This document shows, one piece after another, positions 1 through 7,152 of a stretch of DNA of 14,376 bases. The notes under the pieces were generated by a model. It did not search any database and was not told the origin of the DNA. It saw only the letters and a program-made list of their open reading frames with translations. How positions within the stretch are numbered: position 1 is the first letter of the stretch; every line of letters begins with the position of its first letter. Source of the stretch: Paracoccaceae bacterium (lineage in GTDB: Bacteria > Pseudomonadota > Alphaproteobacteria > Rhodobacterales > Rhodobacteraceae); contig SKWP01000274.1 of NCBI GenBank assembly GCA_007128865.1, forward strand, positions 1 to 14,376. Direction: 5' to 3'. The position numbers and the translations under genes were made by a program.

Positions 1-94
1 AAAGCAAAAGGCCGGCAAGAAGAAGATGCGCCAGTTCGGCAAGGTCGAAATCCCGCAGCAGGCGTTCATCAATGCGTTGAAGATGGATGGGTGA
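1..94 (+). CDS. lepA: 3' end of lepA, elongation factor 4 (partial)
   Basis: Only the last 30 codons are present, read from base 2 and ending in TGA at 92-94. The peptide contains [18 protein letters not shown] and ends NALKMDG. This closely matches the lysine-rich C-terminal tail of LepA/EF4, the ribosomal back-translocating GTPase of the cytoplasm (family pattern KKxMRQxGxVEIPQEAF followed by a short hydrophobic end). The GTPase and beta-barrel domains lie outside the window. A hairpin begins 7 bases after the stop. The gene converges on the minus-strand amidase gene that ends at 293. The family call is strong despite the short fragment because this tail is very conserved. Confidence 0.9.
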   Translation, partial: KQKAGKKKMRQFGKVEIPQQAFINALKMDG

Positions 95-292
95 TGTGGC
101 TGGGCATCCACGGAGGATGCCCCGCGAGACCTGACATGTCCTTGCCTCGGCCGGACGGCGCGCCGGCGCACCCGGTGCCGGAAAGCTTGAGGGTCATGCC
201 GGGGTGTCAACGCCGCGCACCCGCGCCCCTCGCCGGAAGCTTGCGTTCAAGCTGTTGGCGTGGACGGACGGTTTCAACCTCCTGCCCGCCGA
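95..292. other. Convergent intergenic spacer lepA / amidase
   Basis: This is the spacer between the converging lepA and amidase genes. Besides the hairpin at 102-122 it holds a weaker stem AGCTTG (238-243) / CAAGCT (248-253) with loop CGTT, which lies downstream of the amidase stop on the minus strand. A short direct repeat CCGGAA(A)GCTTG recurs at about 179 and 233. No plausible gene is seen; the short ORFs here lack family features. Confidence 0.4.
102..122 (+). terminator. Hairpin downstream of lepA, possible terminator
   Basis: A perfect 8-bp inverted repeat, GGGCATCC (102-109) and GGATGCCC (115-122), has a 5-base loop ACGGA. It starts 7 bases after the lepA stop. No T-run follows on either strand, so it is not a classic intrinsic terminator. 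It may be a U-less terminator or a 3' processing stem, which is inference. Confidence 0.5.
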
Positions 293-1714
293 TCAGGTGA
301 TCGGAGGTTGTGGCCCGGCAATCTCGTCATGCAATGCGTTGGTCAGCGAGAACAGGAGCGATTCGGCAAGGGGCCGCCCGACCAGCTGCAGCCCGACCGG
401 CATGTTGCCGGCCCCCAGGCCCATCGGAACGCTGAAGGCGGGCAATCCGAGATAGTTGAACAACCGCGTGCGGTAGGTCATCTTGCGCACGACATCCAGT
501 ACGCCCATCGGATCTTCCGGGTTCGACTCGGCACGCCTGGGGGCAACAACCGGCAGCGTGGGTGTGCAGACCACGTCGCATTCCGTGAACACCGTGTCCA
601 CGAACTCGCGGGTGACGGCCTCGCGCATCGAAAGCGCTTCAAGATAGCGCGTCGCCGGAATTGCAAGGCCGCTCTCGATCCGCGAACGCACATGCCCGCC
701 ATACTGCTCAGGGCATTCGATCAACCATTTCCGATGTATCGTAGCCGCCTCGGATTTCGAGATGACGTCGTTGAGTTGCGACAATGGTACGGGATCGGGA
801 AGGTCCACCTCGACGCGGATGCATCCCAGCGCCTGCAAGACCTGCAGCGCCGCCTCGAACGCCGCGCCCACATCGGCACTGACATCGTCGAGAAAATGCT
901 TTTTCGGCACCCCGATTCGCAGCCCCTTGGGGACATCCTGCATGCCTTCGTGATACCGGGGAACCTCGGCGATCCACGACGTCGGGTCGTCGCGGTTCAC
1001 CCCGGCAATCGCATGCAGGATCCCCGCCGCATCCGCAGGGGTCCGTGCCAGCGGCCCCACGTGATCAAGCGACCAGGATCGCGGCATGGCGCCATGCCGA
1101 GAGACCAGACCATAGGTCGGCTTGACCCCGACGATACCGCAACAGGCCGCCGGGATCCGGATGGACCCCCCGGTGTCGGAGCCAAGCGCACCGAAGACGA
1201 TCCTTGCGGCCACCGCCGCGCCTGATCCGCTGGATGACCCGCCTGACACATGCTCCGGATTCCAGGGATTGCAGCAATCGCCAAAATGCACGTTATGGCC
1301 CGTGGGCCCGCCCGCGAATTCGGACATGTTCAACCACCCGATCGTGATTGCCCCTGCCGCGTCCAGCCGGCGGACAAGGTTCGAGGTGTAGGTCGCGCGA
1401 AAATCCCTTCGGATCGCAGAGCCGCAGGAGGTGATCTCACCCTCGCGATAGAACATGTCCTTGTGTGCCAGGGGGATACCATGAAGTATGCCGCGATATT
1501 GCCCCTGTCCGATTTCCCGGTCCGCGGCCGCTGCCGATTCCATCGCCTTTTCGGTGTCGATGCGGATGAAGGCGTTGATCGTTGGCTGGGTCTGCTCGGC
1601 ACGGGCCAGCGCAGCGGCAGTCAGCTCCCGAGAAGTGACCTCGCGCCGGCGAATGAGGGCGGCAGCTTCGTTGAGCGACAGGTCGAGAACCTCGGCCACG
1701 GCAGCATTCGTCAT
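293..1714 (-). CDS. Amidase-signature family hydrolase (amidase 1)
   Basis: This is a 473-residue cytoplasmic amidase-signature (AS) enzyme, a normal length for the family. These enzymes hydrolyse amide C-N bonds with a Ser-cisSer-Lys triad. Visible here are Lys85 in GIPLAHKDM, the glycine/serine loop GGSSSGSG with presumed cis-Ser160, and nucleophile Ser184 in SDTGGSIRIPAACCG. The 160-to-184 spacing of 24 equals that of malonamidase and FAAH. The C-terminal AS region GLPAFSVPMGL...MPVGLQLVG is intact. I chose ATG at 1714: GGGAGG lies about 10 bases upstream, and the ATGA overlaps the stop of a 68-codon ORF. An in-frame extension to 1939 has no homology. It is the last gene of the tctCBA unit. 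Related enzymes with small partners include AtzE (1-carboxybiuret hydrolase) and GatA; the true substrate is unknown. Confidence 0.93.
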   Translation of the reverse strand: MTNAAVAEVLDLSLNEAAALIRRREVTSRELTAAALARAEQTQPTINAFIRIDTEKAMESAAAADREIGQGQYRGILHGIPLAHKDMFYREGEITSCGSAIRRDFRATYTSNLVRRLDAAGAITIGWLNMSEFAGGPTGHNVHFGDCCNPWNPEHVSGGSSSGSGAAVAARIVFGALGSDTGGSIRIPAACCGIVGVKPTYGLVSRHGAMPRSWSLDHVGPLARTPADAAGILHAIAGVNRDDPTSWIAEVPRYHEGMQDVPKGLRIGVPKKHFLDDVSADVGAAFEAALQVLQALGCIRVEVDLPDPVPLSQLNDVISKSEAATIHRKWLIECPEQYGGHVRSRIESGLAIPATRYLEALSMREAVTREFVDTVFTECDVVCTPTLPVVAPRRAESNPEDPMGVLDVVRKMTYRTRLFNYLGLPAFSVPMGLGAGNMPVGLQLVGRPLAESLLFSLTNALHDEIAGPQPPIT

Positions 1715-1917
1715 TTCTTCGCGCCCTCCCAGCGACCGATGTAGGCTTGGAATTGCGATGGCTCGCAGTCGAAAGACATCAGACTTGTCGTTTGCTCTAC
1801 GGCGCCCACAAGGCTTGCGACCTCTCCGGCAAGTTCCCCGGAGCGCTCGGGCCCGAATGCCACGCCCTGAAGCGTCTCGGTATAGTCCTGAATGGTCTGT
1901 GATTTCCCGGATTTCAT
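1711..1917 (-). CDS. Small AtzG/GatC-like protein, putative amidase partner
   Basis: This 68-residue ORF has ATG at 1917 with GGGAAG about 6 bases upstream. Its TGA overlaps the ATG of amidase 1 as ATGA, which implies translational coupling. It is acidic and helical-looking, with IQDYTETLQG near the N-terminus, a central helix-like region RSGELAGEVASLVGAV, and a late FDCEPSQF motif at residues 49-56. Size, position and the late F/E-P-x-F element resemble AtzG-type (DUF4089-like) proteins. AtzG forms a GatC-like belt around the AtzE amidase and is needed for its activity. Family membership is inferred from pattern and context, since similarity at this length is weak. It could instead be an unrelated small coupled ORF. 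Confidence 0.65.
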   Translation of the reverse strand: MKSGKSQTIQDYTETLQGVAFGPERSGELAGEVASLVGAVEQTTSLMSFDCEPSQFQAYIGRWEGAKK

Positions 1918-1979
1918 GTCGTACTTCCCGAAATGGCACGTCCGATTACAGCGTGGTTCTTTCCCGCGGTTCAGCCGGC

Positions 1980-2011
1980 GCGCGTTTCCTGCCTGGCGCG
2001 TTTCCGGTCAG
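1980..2011. repeat. Two-copy 16-bp tandem repeat
   Basis: GCGCGTTTCC occurs at 1980-1989 and again at 1996-2005. Read as 16-base units the copies match at about 13 of 16 positions. The repeat lies in the 130-base gap between the tctA stop and the small ORF of amidase 1. It could be a protein-binding site or RNA element, or chance in GC-rich DNA. Confidence 0.5.
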
Positions 2012-2047
2012 TCGGATCTCCCGCCTGGGCAGCTGGAATCATGCTGT

Positions 2048-3604
2048 TCATTTTCCTTGCTCGTCCTCCCCTTTCGTCAGCCTTGCGACGCGTTCGCTGA
2101 CCCTGGCCTTGATCGATACGAGAACGAGAAGCACCACCAGCGAGAACAGGGCCACCGCCAACCAGGTACCCAGAAGGGCATTGAACCAGTCCCCGCGGTT
2201 GATCAACAGCGCACGCCGCAGATCGGCCTCGGCCAGGGGAACGACCACGAAAGTGATGATCAGCGGGGCCTCCGGGATCCGGAAGAAACGCATGCCGAAG
2301 CCAAAGACACCGAAGAACAGCATGACGATCACGTCATACATGCTCTGCTGGTATGCATAAGTACCCGTGACACACATCAGCATGACCGTCGGGATCAGGA
2401 TGGGACGGGGAAGCTGCCCCAGGCGCGCATAGAGGAACGCGAACATCCTTCCGATGCCGAGGTTAACGAAGTTTGCCAGCAACAGGATGATGAACAAGGC
2501 ATAGATGATTTCAGGGAACACCTGGAACATCCGTGCCGAAGGTGTGGCGCCCTGCATGATCAACGCGCCGCCGATCAGGGCTGCCGTGGTGCTGCCGGGT
2601 ATCCCGAAGGCAAGCAACGGAATCAGGGTCGGCCCCACGGTGGCGTTGTTGCCGGCCTCGGCCGCTGCAATCCCCTCCAGCCGACCGGAACCGATGTTCT
2701 TCTCGGGGGAATACCGCTTTGCCACGCTGTAGGACAGGAACGAAGCAACAAGCGCCCCCAGTCCGGGCAGCATCCCGACAAAGCTGCCGATGGCGATGCC
2801 GATGCCCATCTCCTTCCTGCAGGATATGAACTCGCGGAAGGTAAGGCCTTCCTGCTTCTTTCCGAACATCCCCTTGATGGCCTCGGAGTCGTCCGGAGCA
2901 GTCTTGCCATTGGACTTCGAGGCGATGTGCTTGGCCCATTCCTCGAGCATGGCAGCCATTGCGAACAGGCCGATGATCAGCGGGACGAGGCCAATCCCAC
3001 CATAGAGCCACCACACCCCGAAGGTGTTTCGCTCGACATTGCTGATCGGGTCGCTGCCGATCGTGCCGATAAAGAGGCCGATGCCGGCACTGAGCAGCCC
3101 CTTGGCAAAGTGGCTGCCACTCAGGGATCCGATCAGAACGATCGCCAGCATCATCAGCCAGACACGTTCGCTCGGCCCGAAGGCCAGCGCCACGATGGCG
3201 ATCAGCGGTGCGATGATGATCACGAGGATGTCGCTGACCACATCGGCCGTCACCGACGCGTACAGCGCCATGAGCATGGCCTTTCGGCCCTTGCCCTGCT
3301 TCATCATCTTGTAACCGTCATAGACGGTCGGGGCCGAGTCAGGGGTGCCGGGCGTGGCAAAGGTGATGGCCGAGATGGCGCCGCCATAAATGGCGCCCTT
3401 GTAAAGACCGATGATCAGGCCCAGCGCGGGGGCCAGGGGCATCGTGAAGGACAGGGGAAGCACGAGCGCCACGCCACTGGTGGCCGACAGGCCGGGGATC
3501 GCACCGACTCCGACACCGATCGTGACACCCACAACCATCCAGAACAGGGTCTCGAAGGTAAAGACCATCGAGAGCGCCTGCTCCAGTGCAACCATGTCAA
3601 TCAT
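2048..3604 (-). CDS. tctA: Tripartite tricarboxylate transporter permease TctA
   Basis: This is the large membrane subunit of a TTT carrier, 518 residues against a usual ~500. It drives ion-coupled uptake of a carboxylate delivered by TctC across the inner membrane. The sequence is almost entirely hydrophobic segments, consistent with 10-12 helices. Family hallmarks are GAIPGLSATSGVALVLPL (about 34-51), the conserved loop YKGAIYGGAISAITFATPG with PDSAPTVYDGY (68-98), and in the second half FGIPGSTTAALIGGALIMQG. ATG at 3604 has GGGAG about 10 bases upstream; an in-frame ATG three codons later (MVALEQ) is an alternative start. The tctB stop lies 18 bases upstream, so the two are co-transcribed. 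The substrate is not predictable from the permease. Confidence 0.97.
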   Translation of the reverse strand: MIDMVALEQALSMVFTFETLFWMVVGVTIGVGVGAIPGLSATSGVALVLPLSFTMPLAPALGLIIGLYKGAIYGGAISAITFATPGTPDSAPTVYDGYKMMKQGKGRKAMLMALYASVTADVVSDILVIIIAPLIAIVALAFGPSERVWLMMLAIVLIGSLSGSHFAKGLLSAGIGLFIGTIGSDPISNVERNTFGVWWLYGGIGLVPLIIGLFAMAAMLEEWAKHIASKSNGKTAPDDSEAIKGMFGKKQEGLTFREFISCRKEMGIGIAIGSFVGMLPGLGALVASFLSYSVAKRYSPEKNIGSGRLEGIAAAEAGNNATVGPTLIPLLAFGIPGSTTAALIGGALIMQGATPSARMFQVFPEIIYALFIILLLANFVNLGIGRMFAFLYARLGQLPRPILIPTVMLMCVTGTYAYQQSMYDVIVMLFFGVFGFGMRFFRIPEAPLIITFVVVPLAEADLRRALLINRGDWFNALLGTWLAVALFSLVVLLVLVSIKARVSERVARLTKGEDEQGK

Positions 3605-3622
3605 CAGGTTTCAGCTCCCGGT

Positions 3623-4114
3623 TCAGGACCAGACTCTGCCGGTTGGCAGATCGACACCGATGGCGAAGAACAGCAGGAAGACGACGACGACGCACAGCGC
3701 CCCGGCGCCCGCAATGGTTTTCCAGCTCTGAACACCGCCGATGCGGAGCAGTATGGAAATGAACAGGAATGTGGTGAGGATGAAGCCGAGATACAGGACC
3801 AGCTGCGCATAGGCATACCACGCCACCGACAAGCCGATGATCCATGGCCAGCTGCCCGGACGTATCTCTTCGATCTCCCCGAATTCCTTCTTGCGCGCGT
3901 GGTCCACGACCAGCATCAAGGCCGCAATCATCATCCAGACGACGCCAACCAGCGGAAAGAACCCGAGTTGGAAGCGATCCATCTGGATCTCGGATGCCCA
4001 GTCGCTCGTGTAGATGCTCACAAACAGCGCGATGAGCGCGCTCAGCAGGACAAGCCCGAGAAACTGGTTGGATAGATGCCATGGGGTCGGCGTCGGGCCT
4101 GGAGCCTTCGACAT
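3623..4114 (-). CDS. tctB: Tripartite tricarboxylate transporter small subunit TctB
   Basis: This 163-residue inner-membrane protein has four predicted helices at roughly 19-36, 51-70, 90-122 (long, perhaps two short ones) and 134-153, the usual TctB arrangement. It pairs with TctA in TTT carriers. ATG at 4114 is preferred because GAGG sits 6 bases upstream; an in-frame TTG two codons earlier is less likely. It sits between tctC and tctA, the common gene order. TctB proteins diverge fast, so identification rests on topology, size and position together. Confidence 0.9.
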   Translation of the reverse strand: MSKAPGPTPTPWHLSNQFLGLVLLSALIALFVSIYTSDWASEIQMDRFQLGFFPLVGVVWMMIAALMLVVDHARKKEFGEIEEIRPGSWPWIIGLSVAWYAYAQLVLYLGFILTTFLFISILLRIGGVQSWKTIAGAGALCVVVVFLLFFAIGVDLPTGRVWS

Positions 4115-4159
4115 CGTCAACCTCGCGATCAGGCCATGGGTTCTGGGATAGTGCCGGCA

Positions 4160-4188
4160 GGGGAGGGCAAGCCTGGGCCGCCCTCCCC
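4160..4188 (-). other. Strong intercistronic hairpin tctC-tctB
   Basis: A perfect 9-bp inverted repeat, GGGGAGGGC (4160-4168) and GCCCTCCCC (4180-4188), has an 11-base loop. It lies 19 bases after the tctC stop in the 93-base gap before tctB. No T-run follows on the minus strand, so full termination is unlikely. Stems in this position after binding-protein genes are known to protect the upstream mRNA and give excess binding protein over permease. That role is inferred here. Confidence 0.7.
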
Positions 4189-4207
4189 GTCGTTGATCTG
4201 CCTGGAA

Positions 4208-5173
4208 CTAGCGCAGCAGATCCGCGAACTCACGCATGTTTACGACAAGCGCCTCGTAGGTCGTCTGTGACTGCGGGAATGGGGTGAAGATCACCTCGGC
4301 ATCGATCGCGTTCAACAGACCTTTCACGCCGGGCTGCTCGAGCAACTCGCCGATGATGTCAGACAGCTTCGCGGCGATCTCGTCAGGGGTGTCGGGATGA
4401 ACGCCGACCCAACGCGGAAGCGAGACACCCTCAAGCCCGATATCGGTGGCCAGCGGCGGATTGCCGAAGGCCTCGCGGAAGTGGTCGGAGAAGGGCAGAT
4501 CGCTCGCGTTGATAATGACGATGCCGTACTCCGGAGCGAACGTGGCGATATCCGCAGTCGGTCCGGTAACCGCGTCGATATGCCCGCCCAGGAAGTCCGC
4601 GGTCGCATCGGCGGTGCTGGCGTAGGGAACGAAGACCACTTCAATTCCTGCCGAATTGAAGGTCGTGGCGGTTCCCACGATGTTGGAGGTGGTGCCGCCC
4701 ACCGTCACCGTACCGGGGTTTTCCCGGGCGTATTCGACAAAGCTGTCCCAGTCGCTCCAGCCCAGATTGTCCTGGGTGGCCACCACCGAGTCAAAGGCGC
4801 CGATATAGGCCACGATCTTGATGTCGTCGAGCTGGAAGGGTGGCCGTTGCTGGGTCATCTGCGCCAGCATCGGCGTGGGGCTGGCAAACATGATCGTATA
4901 GCCGTCTGCAGGCATGTCCAGCAGGTTGGCCCACCCCACAGTCGCCGAAGCTCCGGGCATGTTGCGAACGTGCATGGCCTGGCCGGTCACGTCAAAGGCA
5001 CCTGTCGCGATGGCCCTTGCCCACTGATCGGTACCGCCGCCGGCCCCAAAGGGTACGATGAGCGTGATGGCCTTGCTCGGGAATTCGTCGGCTTGTGCCG
5101 TCCCGCCAAGTGCAACGGCCATTCCCGCTGCACCCACGGAAGCAACCATCGCCAGCTTTCTGATCCCATACAT
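4208..5173 (-). CDS. tctC: TTT substrate-binding protein TctC (Bug family)
   Basis: This is a 321-residue periplasmic binding protein that captures the carboxylate for TctAB. ATG at 5173 is chosen because AGGGAG lies about 9 bases upstream and it starts a good Sec signal peptide: MYGIRK, a hydrophobic core to about residue 25, then AQA at 26-28 with cleavage before Asp29. An earlier in-frame ATG (5191) would only lengthen the n-region. Bug-family marks are ITLIVPFGAGGGTDQWAR (about 36-53), RNMPGASATVGW and the loop PADGYTIMF; the last normally helps bind a carboxylate through water. It is the first gene of the tctCBA-amidase 1 unit, with a promoter-operator region just upstream. The ligand is unknown. 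Confidence 0.95.
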   Translation of the reverse strand: MYGIRKLAMVASVGAAGMAVALGGTAQADEFPSKAITLIVPFGAGGGTDQWARAIATGAFDVTGQAMHVRNMPGASATVGWANLLDMPADGYTIMFASPTPMLAQMTQQRPPFQLDDIKIVAYIGAFDSVVATQDNLGWSDWDSFVEYARENPGTVTVGGTTSNIVGTATTFNSAGIEVVFVPYASTADATADFLGGHIDAVTGPTADIATFAPEYGIVIINASDLPFSDHFREAFGNPPLATDIGLEGVSLPRWVGVHPDTPDEIAAKLSDIIGELLEQPGVKGLLNAIDAEVIFTPFPQSQTTYEALVVNMREFADLLR

Positions 5174-5240
5174 TCTCGAGACTCCCTGCATTGGATTGTT
5201 CGGGGTAATTGGCACAGCGTCGACTCACCCCCCGCAGGTC

Positions 5241-5270
5241 ATCAAAACATACCGCCAATTCAACTGTCAA
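5241..5270 (-). promoter_or_regulatory. Predicted promoter of tctC operon
   Basis: On the minus strand there is a perfect -35 TTGACA (5265-5270), an 18-base spacer and TTTGAT (5241-5246, four of six matches) as -10. The predicted start is near 5234, giving a leader of about 60 bases. The -35 box lies inside the palindrome at 5261-5276, so a bound protein would block RNA polymerase. Confidence 0.55.
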
Positions 5271-5276
5271 CAGTTG
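5261..5276. promoter_or_regulatory. Palindromic operator upstream of tctC
   Basis: CAACTGT-CA-ACAGTTG is a perfect 7-bp inverted repeat around a 2-base centre. Its core TGTCAACA is repeated upstream of the cysteine hydrolase gene (7957) and, as TGTCGACA, upstream of DUF4387 (11280). The TGT-NN-ACA core resembles operators of GntR-family FadR-type regulators, which often sit next to TTT and catabolic genes; that class assignment is inference. Confidence 0.65.
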
Positions 5277-5495
5277 TCATCCCAACGGCACAGCGCAATA
5301 CCCCGCCAATGGTCCAACAGGCAGCGCGCTGAACCCAGGCAGCGCCCGAACCGCTACGCGATGACAAACCCTTGCGATGCGGCGAATAATGGCAATTGAT
5401 GCAGCCCCGGATATCGCCCCGATACAGCGCCGTCTGGCAAGTGTCGCGAAGAATTGCCTCCGGACATGCTGGCTGACTGATCGACAGGAATTTGC

Positions 5496-6875
5496 TCAGC
5501 CCCTTTCGCCCCGCACCAGGGGAGGAGCTGCAAATGCGGGCGGATTGGCCATTTCATGGGCAAGTGCCACCCGATACACCGACCGTTCGTCATGATGCTT
5601 TCCGATGATCTGCATCGCCAGCGGCAGACCATCGGCAGAAACCCCCACCGGCACCGACAATGCCGGATGCCCGGTCAGGCTGAACGGCGCGCGGGCGTGC
5701 CGGGTGTATTGCGCCGTCAGGACATCATCCTGATCGAAGCGGGCCGGAGGATCCAGGTTCGTTGCCGTTACAAGCACGTCAAATCCATCGAGGATCCGGT
5801 TCATTCCGCTGGTGAAATGCCGCTGTAAACGTCGGGCCGCCTCGTAATCCGCCGCCTGGATGAACGCACCTGGCAGGACACGCTCGCGCAGGCTCTTCGA
5901 GTAGTCGGCATATCTGCTTCTCAGCGATTTTCGATGAACCGAATATGCCTCAGCCACGAGAATCACACGGTTGCAGTCTGCGAATTCCGAAAGTGGCGGG
6001 GCATCGACCTCCGAGATTTCGGCGCCCAGTTCCCCGAGAACGCCAAGTGCGGATTCGATACCGGCATCCATTTCAGGCGCGGCAATCATGTCATGCCTGT
6101 AGAACCGTCGGATCACACCGATCCGCAACCCCGCAAGCGAGGGCACCGACGACTTTGCCGGCAGGGTCGTGGAGATGCCGGCCAGGACGTCGAGGGCCAA
6201 TGCGTTACCCGTCACGTCGCTTGTCATCGGGCCAACGACATCCAGGCTGCGGGACAGTTCGATCACCCCGTCAAGACTGATCAGGCCTCGGGTAGGCTTC
6301 ATTCCCACGATGCCGCAAGCCGCAGCGGGGTTGCGCACCGATCCGTTCGTGTCGGTCCCCAATGCCAGAGGCACCATGCGGGCGGCGACTGCGACCCCGC
6401 TTCCGCTCGACGAACCGCCCGTGAAATGGTCCCGGTTCCACGGATTCCGCGCCGGCGGCACCGGGAGATCGAAAGCTGGCCCGCCGATGGCGAATTCATG
6501 GGTTGCGAGCTTGCCCAGAAAAATCGCCCCGGCCGCCTCCAGTTTTCGGACGCAGGCGGCGCTGCGCGCGGCTACATTGTCCGCCAACAGGCGGGAGTGC
6601 GCCGTGGTGGCGAACCCCTCGCGGTCAATAATGTCCTTCAGGGCGAAGGGAATGCCGTGAAGCGTTGAAAGCCGCCGTCCGGCACGGATTTCGGCATCAG
6701 CCGTCGCGGCAGCCGCAAGGGCATGGTCGCGGGCGACGCAGAGAAAGGCATTCAGCGAGTGGTCAAACCGTTCGATGCGCCCGAGGCACCTCGCAACGAT
6801 CTCGCTCGGCGATACTTCACCGGACACGTATCCAGCGGATATTTCCGAAATGGTTTCGAATTCACCCATCAGCAC
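5496..6875 (-). CDS. Amidase-signature family hydrolase (amidase 2)
   Basis: This is a 459-residue amidase-signature enzyme, clearly diverged from amidase 1. Triad residues are Lys80 in GIPFALKDIID, cis-Ser155 in GGSSSGSG and nucleophile Ser179 in GTDTNGSVRNPAAACG, again 24 residues apart. The Asn in DTNGS replaces the more common Gly; AtzE-type enzymes also carry DTNGS. The C-terminal signature GHPALSVPVGVSADGLPLAMQIIG is recognisable by its segments. GTG at 6875 has AAGGG 6 bases upstream; ATG at 6869 is the alternative and overlaps the stop of the small upstream ORF as ATGGGTGA. It is the last gene of the cysteine hydrolase unit. Cytoplasmic; substrate unknown, presumably an amide or carbamoyl-type carboxylate. 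Confidence 0.93.
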   Translation of the reverse strand: MLMGEFETISEISAGYVSGEVSPSEIVARCLGRIERFDHSLNAFLCVARDHALAAAATADAEIRAGRRLSTLHGIPFALKDIIDREGFATTAHSRLLADNVAARSAACVRKLEAAGAIFLGKLATHEFAIGGPAFDLPVPPARNPWNRDHFTGGSSSGSGVAVAARMVPLALGTDTNGSVRNPAAACGIVGMKPTRGLISLDGVIELSRSLDVVGPMTSDVTGNALALDVLAGISTTLPAKSSVPSLAGLRIGVIRRFYRHDMIAAPEMDAGIESALGVLGELGAEISEVDAPPLSEFADCNRVILVAEAYSVHRKSLRSRYADYSKSLRERVLPGAFIQAADYEAARRLQRHFTSGMNRILDGFDVLVTATNLDPPARFDQDDVLTAQYTRHARAPFSLTGHPALSVPVGVSADGLPLAMQIIGKHHDERSVYRVALAHEMANPPAFAAPPLVRGERG

Positions 6876-7065
6876 CGGATGCCCTTCTGTCCGGGCGCAT
6901 CATCCCGAATTCCGGCTCGGACTCGCGATAACCCCGACCCTTGCGGAAACGTGCGACCAGTTCGGCGGCATGTTCGCGCGCCGCCTGCAATTCGGCGCTG
7001 TTGGCCGGCGTAGCGACCAGGTAGCCATCCGGCGTTGCCATCACGTCATCCCGATCCCGGGTCAT
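6862..7065 (-). CDS. Small ORF coupled to amidase 2, possible AtzG-like partner
   Basis: This 67-residue ORF has ATG at 7065 with a G-rich stretch about 8 bases upstream; in-frame TTG (7086) and ATG (7041) are alternatives. It overlaps the amidase 2 start by 8-14 bases. A helix-like stretch ANSAELQAAREHAAELVARF is followed by ESEPEFGMMRPDRR, whose E-P-x-F recalls the FDCEPSQF element of the other small ORF. Length, position and overlap match that ORF's arrangement with amidase 1. An AtzG/GatC-like belt subunit is therefore the best guess, but homology is weak and the call rests largely on context. Confidence 0.55.
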   Translation of the reverse strand: MTRDRDDVMATPDGYLVATPANSAELQAAREHAAELVARFRKGRGYRESEPEFGMMRPDRRASGADG

Positions 7066-7135
7066 CACTGCCGCCCCCCCGCACAAAGCGATCCAGGTGT
7101 TCTGGCAGCCATCGGCAACTGCACGAACCCGGCTG

Positions 7136-7152
7136 ACACCCGAAACGGGTGT
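7136..7152 (-). other. Tight hairpin after cysteine hydrolase stop
   Basis: ACACCCG (7136-7142) and CGGGTGT (7146-7152) form a perfect 7-bp stem with a 3-base loop (AAA on +, TTT on -). It directly abuts the stop codon of the hydrolase gene. There is no T-run on the minus strand, and an 87-base gap leads to the small ORF of amidase 2. It could partly terminate or stabilise the hydrolase transcript within the unit. Confidence 0.55.

Larger units (their letters stand above)
5174..5495. other. Intergenic region amidase 2 / tctC
   Basis: These 322 bases separate the amidase 2 stop from the tctC start. They contain the predicted tctC promoter, the operator palindrome and the leader. The part nearer amidase 2 (about 5290-5495) shows no gene and no convincing terminator hairpin. 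Confidence 0.5.

Noticed and set aside
204..211. Fourth copy of the operator core (TGTCAACG) near the lepA end
   Set aside because: It lacks the last A of the core and any palindrome, and lies between convergent 3' ends where a promoter is not expected.
293..1939. Longer start of amidase 1 at 1939
   Set aside because: The extra 75 residues are Arg-rich, overlap the small coupled ORF and lack homology; ATG at 1714 has a better ribosome binding site.
1892..4075. 727-codon open frame on the + strand
   Set aside because: It lies antisense to tctA, tctB and the small ORF. Its product is Gln/His/Arg/Asp-rich with no family signature, the usual product of GC bias opposite a membrane protein gene.
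293..6875. Cyanuric acid / biuret degradation cluster
   Set aside because: AtzE-like amidases with AtzG-like ORFs suggest it, but no cyanuric acid hydrolase (AtzD), AtzH or allophanate hydrolase is present, and the cysteine hydrolase fits carbamoylsarcosine amidase better than biuret hydrolase.
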